Assembly (NCBI GenBank): GCA_012962595.1
Contig: DTXE01000505.1
Location: forward strand, 1-8,611
Direction of reading: 5' to 3'
DNA length: 8,611 bases
Source of the DNA: Syntrophaceae bacterium
GTDB lineage: Bacteria > Desulfobacterota > DTXE01
The notes beneath the pieces were generated by a model that saw only the letters and a list, made by a program, of their open reading frames with translations, had not been told where the DNA came from and searched no databases. Shown here one piece after another: positions 1 to 6,479 of the stretch. How positions within the stretch are numbered: position 1 is the stretch's first letter; each line of letters begins with the position of its first letter. Position numbers and translations under genes: made by a program.

Positions 1-1
1 A

Positions 2-652
2 TTAATGGCCGTTCCTCTAGGGGTCCTAGCAGCTATCTATATAGCAGAACTTGCTGATAGGAGAGTCAAAGAATTATTAAAGCCGGTTATAGAGTTATTA
101 GCTACACTACCATCGGTGGTTATTGGCTTTTTTGGAATGGTGATTGTGGCGCCTTTGCTCCAGAGTATGTTTGATATCCCTACCGGGCTCAATATCCTTA
201 ATGCCTCTATAATGCTGGCCTTAATGGCCATTCCCACCATTACCAGCGTTTCTGAAGATGCTATCCATGCGGTTCCCCAGGCACTTCGGGATGCCTCCTA
301 TGCCCTAGGCGCTACCAAATGGGAAACTACTATCCAGGTGGTTATTCCGGCAGCCCTTTCCGGCATCTGTACCGCCATAATACTGGGCATGGCCAGGGCC
401 ATAGGTGAAACCATGGTGGTCCTGATGGTAGCAGGTGGGGCAGCCATGGTGCCACACAGTATATTTGATCCTGTAAGACCCATGCCAGCCAGTATTGCAG
501 CAGAGATGGGCGAAGCCCCCTTTCGTAGCAATCATTATTATGCCCTCTTTGCTACAGGCATTGTGTTATTTTTTGTAAGCCTATTCCTTAACTTGTTGGC
601 TGACTATATTACACACCGTTACAAGGAGTCTGGCGCAGCATTTACCGGATAG
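2..652 (+). CDS. pstC: Phosphate ABC transporter permease PstC (5'-partial)
   Basis: This is one of the two membrane subunits of the high-affinity PstSCAB phosphate importer of the inner membrane. The frame is open to the left edge. The ATG at position 5 is internal, because the first visible residues (VPLGVLAAIYIAE) match the middle of PstC-type permeases, so roughly the first third of a ~300-residue protein is missing. Visible parts are hydrophobic segments, the LPSVVIGFFG stretch, and the cytoplasmic EAA loop that docks on the ATPase, at about residues 83-120 counted from the ATG (EDAIHAVP, then ALGATKW). A GMARAIGETMVV segment follows and is typical of PstC. The IGET motif and EAA loop also occur in PstA, but the order before pstA and the sequence favour PstC. 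The stop lies 8 bp before pstA, so the two are surely co-transcribed. A pstS gene would be expected upstream, outside the window. Confidence 0.93.
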   Translation, partial: LMAVPLGVLAAIYIAELADRRVKELLKPVIELLATLPSVVIGFFGMVIVAPLLQSMFDIPTGLNILNASIMLALMAIPTITSVSEDAIHAVPQALRDASYALGATKWETTIQVVIPAALSGICTAIILGMARAIGETMVVLMVAGGAAMVPHSIFDPVRPMPASIAAEMGEAPFRSNHYYALFATGIVLFFVSLFLNLLADYITHRYKESGAAFTG

Positions 653-660
653 GTTCAATC

Positions 661-1521
661 ATGTTTTATAGAACAAGACGAGAGCTCAAACAGCAATTGG
701 CCTTTGGCATGATACGGCTTTCGGCAGTAGTTATCTGTCTTGCTCTATTTATCATGCTCTTCTACATCTTTATAAAAGGCTGGCGGGTTATTAACTGGAG
801 CTTTTTGACCGAGATGCCTTATGAGGCCATGACCAAGGGAGGCATCTTTCCAGCGATTGTAGGCACCTTCTATCTAACTATGGGTGCCATAATCTTTGCC
901 TTACCTTTAGGTGTAGCTTCGGCTATTTATCTCAGTGAGTATGCCAGGGCTGGTCGATTGGTACGTATTATTCGATTGGGTATTACCAATCTGGCTGGGG
1001 TTCCTTCGGTAGTATTTGGACTCTTTGGGTTGGGATTATTTGTGGTCTTTCTGGGGTTTGGCTCTTGCATACTCTCTGGTTCTCTCACCTTGGGATTCTT
1101 AATTTTACCCATCATTATCTCCACGGCAGAAGAGGCCCTAAAGACCGTACCCTTGAGTTATCGTGAGGCCTCTCTGGCACTTGGGGCCACCAAATGGCAA
1201 ACTATTTACAGGGTGGTGCTACCTGCAGCACTACCCGGGATATTAACTGGCTCAATCATAGGCATTGGTCGGGCGGCTGGCGAAACAGCGCCCATCATGT
1301 TTACCGCAGCAGCATTTTATACAGGAAGACTACCATCCTCCATCTTCCATGAGGTAATGGCCCTGCCATACCACATCTACGTATTGGCCACCGCAGGAAC
1401 CCACATAGAGCAGACAAGGCTCATCCAGTTTGGAACCGCCATGGTTTTAGTCTTTTTAGTTTTGGGGGTTAATTTAATGGCTATTATTATTCGTGCCAGA
1501 CTTAGAAGAAGACAGGCATAA
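661..1521 (+). CDS. pstA: Phosphate ABC transporter permease PstA
   Basis: Second membrane subunit of the PstSCAB phosphate importer, pairing with PstC to form the channel. The 286-residue length is normal for the family. A basic N-terminus (YRTRRELKQ) is followed by a first membrane segment at about residues 20-42, then further hydrophobic helices. The PLGVASAIYLSEYA and GVPSVVFGLFGLG segments and the EAA loop at about residues 157-190 (EEALKTVP, then ALGATKW) identify it as a BPD-type permease, and IGRAAGETAPIMFTAAA is characteristic of PstA. The tail is strongly basic (RARLRRRQ), as expected for a cytoplasmic end. The ATG follows the pstC stop by 8 bp; the ribosome-binding site is weak (GGATAGG overlapping the pstC stop), so translational coupling is likely. 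Canonically pstB would follow, but here the next gene is phoU on the opposite strand, with its stop only 2 bp away. Confidence 0.96.
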   Translation: MFYRTRRELKQQLAFGMIRLSAVVICLALFIMLFYIFIKGWRVINWSFLTEMPYEAMTKGGIFPAIVGTFYLTMGAIIFALPLGVASAIYLSEYARAGRLVRIIRLGITNLAGVPSVVFGLFGLGLFVVFLGFGSCILSGSLTLGFLILPIIISTAEEALKTVPLSYREASLALGATKWQTIYRVVLPAALPGILTGSIIGIGRAAGETAPIMFTAAAFYTGRLPSSIFHEVMALPYHIYVLATAGTHIEQTRLIQFGTAMVLVFLVLGVNLMAIIIRARLRRRQA

Positions 1522-1523
1522 CC

Positions 1524-2156
1524 TCACCTGGCTACCATGGCCCTCATCATATCACCTGCATTCTCGGCATGGTCTGCAATCTCACCGATTTTGTCCAGCA
1601 CATGAGTTAGGTGACAGACAGAAAGAGGTTCAATGCTCAGATTAAAAATGGTCTTTTTCATTTTTTTCTCAAGTTGGTCTGCTTCATGTTCTTTTTGGCG
1701 TATCTCTCTGATCAATTCCTTTACTTTCTCCCTATCCTTTTCATCATAATATCTAAAATAGGCATTTGCAGTATCCAGCATAGGGCCTAAAAGACCTATA
1801 GCCTCTATAACCTTATCTACCAGACCCAGAAGATCTTCTTTTATCTCTTGGGGAATATCAGTTAACCTAATAGTTAGCCAGTCAATTACATCCTCGGCGG
1901 CATCAAGAACCTTGTCCTGCTCCCTTAGATACATCAGAAATTGAAAGTTGTCTACCGGCATGATAACACCCTTGGGGAGATGTCCCCTTATATTCCTCTT
2001 AATGGCATCTGCCTCGCTCTCCAATCTTGATACCTCTTTAGCCAAATGTTCATATTCCTCACATGCCTTATCTATGTAACACTGTATGGCCCTCTTAAAC
2101 ATCCATGTACATTCCTTCACCTTATCAGTGTGAACTTTAAGATACTCAAACGGTGA
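1524..2156 (-). repeat. DUF47 coding repeat, copy 1 (fused to phoU)
   Basis: This 633 bp segment, including the stop codon, encodes PhoU-fusion residues 229-438. It is the inverted counterpart of 7753-8385. Bases 1675-1724 are identical (reverse complement) to 8185-8234 over 50 nt, and 1558-1605 to 8304-8351 over 48 nt. Identity elsewhere is lower, mostly with third-position differences. Confidence 0.9.
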
Positions 2157-2840
2157 TCTTCTGAACTTGGAAGGCTCTGGCGATATGGAACCATGCCTGA
2201 TTACTCTCCCCTCCGCTATGAAAACCACCTCTTCACCTATGTTAGTGGCCAAATCGGCCACTCTCTCTAAATTAAGGGCCACAATAATCAGATGTATCCC
2301 TTGCTTAACAGTGGAAGGATTGGCTACCATATCATCTATAATGCTACCAATGATATCGATATAGAGCTTATCCACCTCTTTATCACGATCGCAAACCACC
2401 TCTGCCAATTGTGCGTCATTATTAACAAAGGCATTTATACTATCGGTAAGCATGGATTCAGCGAGCCTGGCCATTTTGTTTAAATCCAAAGGCCTTACAA
2501 CCACAGGTTCTTCTTTAATCAACAAAGGAACTCTCTCGGCAATGTTAACAGCCTGGTCTCCCACTCGTTCTAGTAAGCGATTAATTTCCATGGTAGAGGT
2601 AATAAATCTAAGATCCATGGCCATGGGTTGCTGGAGGACTAATGTCTTCAAACAGAGGTTATCGATGTAGTTTTCCATAGCATCAATATCATCATCTTGT
2701 TCAACCACCTCATTGGCCAGTTTGAGGTCCCTTTTATGAACTGAAAGGATTGCTCCTTTTAAAGATTCTTCCACCATAGAAGACATCTTTAGTAAACACA
2801 TCTTTAAGTCTTGTAATTGTCTTTGGATTTCGGTACTCAT
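1524..2840 (-). CDS. phoU: PhoU fused to a C-terminal DUF47 (YkaA-type) domain
   Basis: PhoU is the cytoplasmic regulator that links Pst transporter state to PhoR and dampens phosphate uptake. At 438 residues this protein is about twice the usual PhoU length. Residues 1-~217 form a full PhoU with two three-helix-bundle repeats and the metal-binding type motifs ERVGD (91-95) and ERVAD (192-196); the half ends in EGRVIRH, where ordinary PhoU proteins stop. A linker of ~8 residues leads to residues 226-438, a complete DUF47/TIGR00153 domain (SPFE start, GHLPKGVIMPVD, YLREQD, and DKIGEIAD at 416-423). This second half matches the stand-alone DUF47 protein beside pit at ~177 of 210 positions without gaps. 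The ATG is preceded by a good ribosome-binding site (AGAGG, ~7 nt spacing). It lies 29 bp downstream of pstB in the same operon. The reading frame crosses the junction without break, so it is a true fusion rather than two genes. Confidence 0.93.
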   Translation of the reverse strand: MSTEIQRQLQDLKMCLLKMSSMVEESLKGAILSVHKRDLKLANEVVEQDDDIDAMENYIDNLCLKTLVLQQPMAMDLRFITSTMEINRLLERVGDQAVNIAERVPLLIKEEPVVVRPLDLNKMARLAESMLTDSINAFVNNDAQLAEVVCDRDKEVDKLYIDIIGSIIDDMVANPSTVKQGIHLIIVALNLERVADLATNIGEEVVFIAEGRVIRHGSISPEPSKFRRSPFEYLKVHTDKVKECTWMFKRAIQCYIDKACEEYEHLAKEVSRLESEADAIKRNIRGHLPKGVIMPVDNFQFLMYLREQDKVLDAAEDVIDWLTIRLTDIPQEIKEDLLGLVDKVIEAIGLLGPMLDTANAYFRYYDEKDREKVKELIREIRQKEHEADQLEKKMKKTIFNLSIEPLSVCHLTHVLDKIGEIADHAENAGDMMRAMVAR

Positions 2841-2869
2841 ATTTATCCTCTTTTAACCACACCTTGGCC

Positions 2870-3631
2870 TTAGCCAAATCGTCCGGTTATATAATCTTCA
2901 GTCTGTTTAAGCTTGGGTTTGGTAAATAAAACCTCGGTAGTGTCTACTTCGATAAGCTTCCCCAGATAGAGAAATGCAGTATAATCTGAAACACGAGCCG
3001 CCTGTTGCATATTATGGGTTACAATAATAATGGTATATTTTTCCTTAAGTTTTCGGAGCAATTCCTCAATCTTTTGAGTGGTTATGGGATCTAAGGCGGA
3101 GGCGGGCTCATCCATCAAAATAACCTCTGGCTCAATGGCCAGAGCCCTGGCTATACATAGTCTCTGCTGCTGACCTCCTGATAAACTAAGGGCAGAGTGA
3201 TGTAACCTGTCTTTCACCTCATCCCACAAAGCTGCATCTATAAGGCTCCTTTCAACTCTCTCCGCCAGCTCGCCTTTATTCTTTATCCCATTAATTCTTA
3301 AGCCATAGGCTACATTGTCAAAAATACTCTTGGGGAAGGGATTTGACTTTTGAAACACCATGCCCACCCTTCTGCGCACCTCCACCACATCAACCTCTGG
3401 AGAATAGATGTTCCTATGGTCAAGAAGTACCTCACCCTCCATTCTGGTATCTAGAATGATCTCATTGAGTCGATTGAGGCACCTTATAAATGTGCTTTTC
3501 CCACAACCAGAAGGACCGATCAAGGCGGTTATGGCATGTTCATAGAAATCTAGCGTGATATTATTCAAGGCCCTGACCTTTCCATAGTAAAAGCTTAAGT
3601 TTCTAGTAGCCATCTTTACATATTCAGGCAT
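2870..3631 (-). CDS. pstB: Phosphate ABC transporter ATPase PstB
   Basis: ATP-hydrolysing subunit that powers phosphate import through PstC and PstA at the inner face of the membrane. All ABC motifs are intact over 253 residues: Walker [10 protein letters not shown] (39-47), Q-loop glutamine 94 ([10 protein letters not shown], where the FQ.xNPFP context is typical of PstB), signature LSGGQQQR (150-157), Walker B VILMDEP (170-176) with catalytic E175, D-loop SALD, and switch histidine 206. The start at 3631 has a GAGAAG-type purine stretch just upstream; a second in-frame ATG at residue 7 is a possible alternative. The gene is followed after 29 bp by phoU. A candidate Pho box and -10 sequence lie upstream, so pstB-phoU probably has its own PhoB-activated promoter within the phoB-phoR-pstB-phoU block. 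It is unusual that pstB is convergent with pstC-pstA. Confidence 0.97.
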   Translation of the reverse strand: MPEYVKMATRNLSFYYGKVRALNNITLDFYEHAITALIGPSGCGKSTFIRCLNRLNEIILDTRMEGEVLLDHRNIYSPEVDVVEVRRRVGMVFQKSNPFPKSIFDNVAYGLRINGIKNKGELAERVERSLIDAALWDEVKDRLHHSALSLSGGQQQRLCIARALAIEPEVILMDEPASALDPITTQKIEELLRKLKEKYTIIIVTHNMQQAARVSDYTAFLYLGKLIEVDTTEVLFTKPKLKQTEDYITGRFG

Positions 3632-3742
3632 AGGCTTCTCTCATTTGTCATTGGATCTGGCTATTTGCGGTTCGCTATTCGCAAACAGCAGATTAAATAT
3701 GACTAATGACCGGTGACGTTGCCTATAGTTAACAGAGAAATG
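3632..3742 (-). promoter_or_regulatory. phoR-pstB intergenic leader with hairpin and short repeats
   Basis: This 111 bp gap lies between phoR and pstB and would be the 5' leader of a transcript starting near 3715. It contains a 6-bp inverted repeat, TTTGCG at 3664-3669 and CGCAAA at 3680-3685 with a 10-nt loop. It also has two near-identical words, GCTATTTGC at 3660-3668 and GCTATTCGC at 3674-3682. GTCATT- and AATGAC-type words flank this at about 3647 and 3703. No U-run follows the hairpin on either strand, so it is not a convincing terminator. The structure may be a remnant of a dispersed intergenic repeat, since part of it (CGCTATTCG) recurs inverted at 8447-8455. Confidence 0.4.
3722..3727 (-). 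promoter_or_regulatory. Candidate -10 element of the PhoB-dependent pstB promoter
   Basis: TATAGG (4 of 6 matches to TATAAT) starts 10 nt after the end of the two-unit Pho box. That is about the spacing seen when a Pho box replaces the -35 element in PhoB-activated promoters. Transcription would start near 3715 and give a leader of roughly 85 nt before pstB. The hexamer alone is weak; its position gives it value. Confidence 0.45.
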
Positions 3743-3759
3743 TTACAATTTTGTGACAG
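3738..3759 (-). promoter_or_regulatory. Candidate Pho box (PhoB binding site) for pstB-phoU
   Basis: Reading the minus strand from 3759 there are two consecutive 11-bp units: CTGTCAC plus AAAA, then TTGTAAC plus ATTT. The PhoB consensus is a direct repeat of CTGT(A/C)A(C/T) with a 4-bp AT-rich spacer; the first unit matches 7 of 7 and the second 6 of 7. A third related word, CTGTTAA, follows at 3735-3729, two bases out of phase. The site overlaps the last five codons and stop of phoR and lies about 110 bp upstream of pstB, pointing toward it. Motif and spacing are read directly; binding by the PhoB encoded here is inferred. Confidence 0.7.
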
Positions 3760-5530
3760 ATGATAAAGATTTTGGGAGGGTAAAGGAGAAGGTAGAGCCT
3801 TTTCCCAATTCGCTTTCCACCCATATTCTACCACCATGGGCCAAAATAATGTGCTTGACAATGGAAAGACCCAATCCAGTTCCTCCTAATTCTCTTGATC
3901 GATCCTTGTCCACACAGTAAAACCTCTCGAAAACACGATCTATGTCCTCTCTGGGAATTCCCATGCCGGTATCCCGGATATTCACCTGAACCTCCTTCCC
4001 TAAATCTTTAAGTGTGATGGTAACAGTACCTTGGGAAGGTGTATATTTAACGGCGTTGTCTAACAAGTTAACCATTGCCTGCCCTAATAAGTCTCTGTCT
4101 GCAAAAACCATAGTGTTTTCCAAGAGAGGGCCCACTTTTAGTTGAATCCCCTTTTCTGTAGCCTGTTTTTGAACCAACTGGATAGATGTGTGTATAACTT
4201 CTTTAAGGTCGATTTCCTTTTGGGGTATCCTTTCTTCACAAGTCTCAATTCTAGACAGCATAAGTAAGTCATCGATTATGTTAGACAACCTATTTGCATG
4301 TTTTAGGATTACTTGAACAAATTGGTCGGCCTGGTAGCCGTTATTTATGACCCCATCTAACAAGGTTTCCGCATACCCTTTAATAGAGGTTAACGGCGTT
4401 CGTAGCTCGTGGGAAACATTGGCTACAAAATCTCGCCTTATCCTCTCTAATCGTTTTAATTTAGTTATGTCATGAAACACCGCTATTGCTCCTTGAATCA
4501 TCTTTCCCGACCTAATTCCTACTACATTAACTTCAAAAACCCTCTCCCTAGGGGCAGAGGTGAAAAGTTCCATTTTGAAAGAGGGGGTTCCCTGTAAAAC
4601 GTGCTCAAGTCCCTGGTGAAACTCCCTGTTCCTAAGTACCTCCAAAGGGGTTTTTCCTTCGAAGACCATATGCTTTCCCAGAAAATCTTTTAAGGCTTCA
4701 TTAACTAAGATAATGGAGTTATCTTTATTAACTACCATTACCCCCTCGGCCATACCTTTTAAGATTATACTTAGCTTGTCTCTCTCCTCCGTTATCTCTG
4801 CAATTTTTGTTTCCAGTTGAGCCGCCATATCATTTAAAGTCCGTGCCAACATGCCCAATTCATTATGAGGATAAAGTCTAATCCTTTTTTCAAACTCACC
4901 TTGGGACATCGCCTGGGCAACCGATGTTATTTCCTTTATGGGCTTGGATAAACTTCGGGAAACAAAAAAACTTAGTAGGAAAGCAGCTACCATGCCCATA
5001 GATAAGGTGATATAAATATTGCGGCGGGCTTCATGGATGATTGCGTTTACATCACTCAAAGGTAGAGAAACTCTTATTACCCCGAAAGAATTATCCATAG
5101 GGCCGAGCCTTCTAGCCACATATATCATATAGGTCTTCAATGTCTTGCTATACCTAGTGCTTTCTCCATAGTCCTTATTAAGTGCATTTACAAATTCAGG
5201 GCGATCTGAATGATTCTCCACATTCCACAAGTCTGGCCCATCTAATTCAGAATCTCCTAGAACCTTTCCAGATTTACTTATCATGGTTATCCTACACTCC
5301 AGGCTTTCTCCCATTTCATCAACCACAGAATCAATTTCGTAAGAAGGAGCTTGGGTATATTTGTGTTCAATAATGGTCTTTAAAAGTGCAGCTTGCCTCA
5401 GCAGATTACCTTCAATCTGACCAATAAGGTGGGATTTGAGTGTGTGACTAAGATATAGTTCAGCAAGTAAAAAGATGGGGAGAAAAATGGCCAAATAGGA
5501 AATTAATAGTTTCCATTGAAACTTCATCAC
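3743..5530 (-). CDS. phoR: Phosphate regulon sensor histidine kinase PhoR
   Basis: Membrane histidine kinase that controls PhoB phosphorylation in response to phosphate, normally through contact with PstB/PhoU. The 595 residues show TM1 at ~8-27, an extracytoplasmic single-Cache-like sensor at ~28-171 (ITMISKSGKVLGDSE, then ENHSDRPEF), TM2 at ~172-191, HAMP at ~192-245, a PAS domain at ~250-360, and a HisKA domain with the phospho-acceptor H374 in NVSHELRTPL. The ATPase domain has N-box NLLDNAVKYTP (488-498), G1 DTGMGIP (520-526), F-box ERFY, and G2 GGTGLGLS (549-556). All catalytic motifs are intact. The large sensor domain resembles that of Firmicute and Desulfobacterota PhoR rather than the short periplasm-poor E. 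coli form. The GTG at 5530 directly abuts the phoB stop; the ATG one codon later (5527) is an equally good or better start. Either way it is translationally coupled to phoB. Confidence 0.95.
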   Translation of the reverse strand: MMKFQWKLLISYLAIFLPIFLLAELYLSHTLKSHLIGQIEGNLLRQAALLKTIIEHKYTQAPSYEIDSVVDEMGESLECRITMISKSGKVLGDSELDGPDLWNVENHSDRPEFVNALNKDYGESTRYSKTLKTYMIYVARRLGPMDNSFGVIRVSLPLSDVNAIIHEARRNIYITLSMGMVAAFLLSFFVSRSLSKPIKEITSVAQAMSQGEFEKRIRLYPHNELGMLARTLNDMAAQLETKIAEITEERDKLSIILKGMAEGVMVVNKDNSIILVNEALKDFLGKHMVFEGKTPLEVLRNREFHQGLEHVLQGTPSFKMELFTSAPRERVFEVNVVGIRSGKMIQGAIAVFHDITKLKRLERIRRDFVANVSHELRTPLTSIKGYAETLLDGVINNGYQADQFVQVILKHANRLSNIIDDLLMLSRIETCEERIPQKEIDLKEVIHTSIQLVQKQATEKGIQLKVGPLLENTMVFADRDLLGQAMVNLLDNAVKYTPSQGTVTITLKDLGKEVQVNIRDTGMGIPREDIDRVFERFYCVDKDRSRELGGTGLGLSIVKHIILAHGGRIWVESELGKGSTFSFTLPKSLSSVTKL

Positions 5531-6214
5531 TCATATCTCTCTAATTTTATAGCCAATCCCCCTTACCGTTTCAATCAACTCACTTGACTCCCCCAGCTTT
5601 TTACGAAGGCGACGTATATGGGTATCCACGGTTCTCTCATATCCTTCAAAGGTATAGCCCCAGACCTTGTTCAAAAGGGCCTCTCTGGTCTGGACCCTTC
5701 CCTGATTTTTCATCAATTCCCATAATAGCTTAAATTCAGTGGCCGTCAAACGAATCTCCTCATCCCCAGCCTTTACAAGGTGTCTCTCCACATCCAAGGT
5801 CAATCCCTCTATTCTAATAACCTTTTCTTCTATGGGGGGTTTCAGTCTTCTTAAGATAGCCTTGACTCGTAAAATCAGCTCCCTAGGACTAAATGGTTTA
5901 ACAATATAGTCATCAGCTCCCAACTCAAAGCCCACAACCCGATCGATTTCTTCTCCTTTTGCAGTAACTATCACAATAGGAACGTTTTTGGTTGGTTCAT
6001 TAAATCTTAAATACTTACAAACCTCTATTCCATCCATGTCTGGAAGCATAAGGTCCAGAACCACCAAATGGGGTGGGTTTTCTTTAATGGATTTAAGTGC
6101 TGATGTGCCATCAAGGGCTATGGAGGTCTGAAATCCCGCTGTCTTGAGATTGTACGCAATAAGTTCGGCTATATCCTTGTCATCTTCCACAACCAAGATG
6201 GATTCATGGGCCAT
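5531..6214 (-). CDS. phoB: Phosphate regulon response regulator PhoB
   Basis: OmpR/PhoB-family DNA-binding response regulator, activated by PhoR phosphorylation, which binds Pho boxes and recruits RNA polymerase. The 227-residue length is standard. The receiver domain (~1-120) has acidic residues E10 and D11, phospho-acceptor D54 in LDLMLPDMDG, T84, Y103 and K106 in DDYIVKPF. The winged-helix effector domain (~132-225) shows RLTATEFKLLWEL, then the recognition helix region ERTVDTHIRRLRKKLG, and ends with VRGIGYKI. It is first in the minus-strand operon and is followed immediately by phoR. The ATG at 6214 has GGAG very close and AGAGG about 15 nt upstream, so its ribosome-binding site is not ideal. 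Assignment as PhoB rather than another OmpR-type regulator rests on the PhoR, Pst and PhoU neighbours and on a Pho box downstream. Confidence 0.95.
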   Translation of the reverse strand: MAHESILVVEDDKDIAELIAYNLKTAGFQTSIALDGTSALKSIKENPPHLVVLDLMLPDMDGIEVCKYLRFNEPTKNVPIVIVTAKGEEIDRVVGFELGADDYIVKPFSPRELILRVKAILRRLKPPIEEKVIRIEGLTLDVERHLVKAGDEEIRLTATEFKLLWELMKNQGRVQTREALLNKVWGYTFEGYERTVDTHIRRLRKKLGESSELIETVRGIGYKIREI

Positions 6215-6253
6215 ACTCCAATTTATCCTCTGTACAAGGGGTATTTTGAGTGA

Positions 6254-6282
6254 AGCCTATTTAAAATCGCCTATCTTGTCAA
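6254..6282 (-). promoter_or_regulatory. Possible sigma70-type promoter for phoB-phoR
   Basis: On the minus strand a perfect -35 hexamer TTGACA (6282-6277) is followed after 17 bp by TAGGCT (6259-6254), a poor -10. The predicted start, near 6247, would give a ~33 nt leader to phoB. No full two-unit Pho box is seen upstream of phoB, so autoregulation cannot be supported here. Confidence 0.35.
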
Positions 6283-6316
6283 GTGATTCAGACACCATTC
6301 ACGATACGCGATTTTA
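6262..6316. repeat. Inverted and direct repeats between phoB and pit (possible operator)
   Basis: A perfect 9-bp inverted repeat, TAAAATCGC at 6262-6270 and GCGATTTTA at 6308-6316, is separated by 37 bp. An 8-bp direct repeat, TATCTTGT, sits beside or overlapping the arms at 6272-6279 and 6315-6322. They sit in the middle of the divergent phoB/pit region and bracket the candidate phoB -35. They could be operator half-sites or chance in AT-rich sequence; no known regulator consensus fits. Confidence 0.3.
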
Positions 6317-6347
6317 TCTTGTATCCCGCCTTTCTCTACAAACTCTG

Positions 6348-6374
6348 TTGACAGATATAAAGGATAGTTATAAG
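6348..6374 (+). promoter_or_regulatory. Possible sigma70-type promoter for pit-DUF47
   Basis: TTGACA at 6348-6353 is a perfect -35; TATAAG at 6369-6374 is a good -10 (5 of 6), with a rather short 15-bp spacer. Transcription would start near 6381, leaving a ~100 nt leader before pit. This makes the 265 bp region 6215-6479 a divergent promoter region serving phoB on one side and pit on the other. Confidence 0.45.
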
Positions 6375-6479
6375 AGACTATAGATTTAATTGCCAATCCT
6401 AACACCTTTCGAAAACCAGTGTAAGTCTTTAACCTGATAAGGCTTTGTTGAACCGACCCAAAAAGCCAGTAGACAGCCT

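Noticed and set aside
298..535. Two overlapping minus-strand frames opposite pstC
   Set aside because: Both are shadows of the conserved EAA-loop region of PstC; Gly/Ala-rich codons leave the reverse strand open.
1500..1560. Bidirectional terminator between pstA and phoU
   Set aside because: The stops are 2 bp apart, and I see no GC-rich stem with T-runs around the junction.
6346..6367. Possible Pho box upstream of phoB (CTGTCAA on the minus strand)
   Set aside because: Only one unit matches; neither the preceding nor the following 11-bp position fits the consensus, and the word overlaps the candidate pit -35.
6144..6383. 79-residue plus-strand reading frame across the phoB start and the intergenic region
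   Set aside because: It covers the phoB N-terminus in antisense and the promoter region, has no recognisable motif and no good ribosome-binding site.
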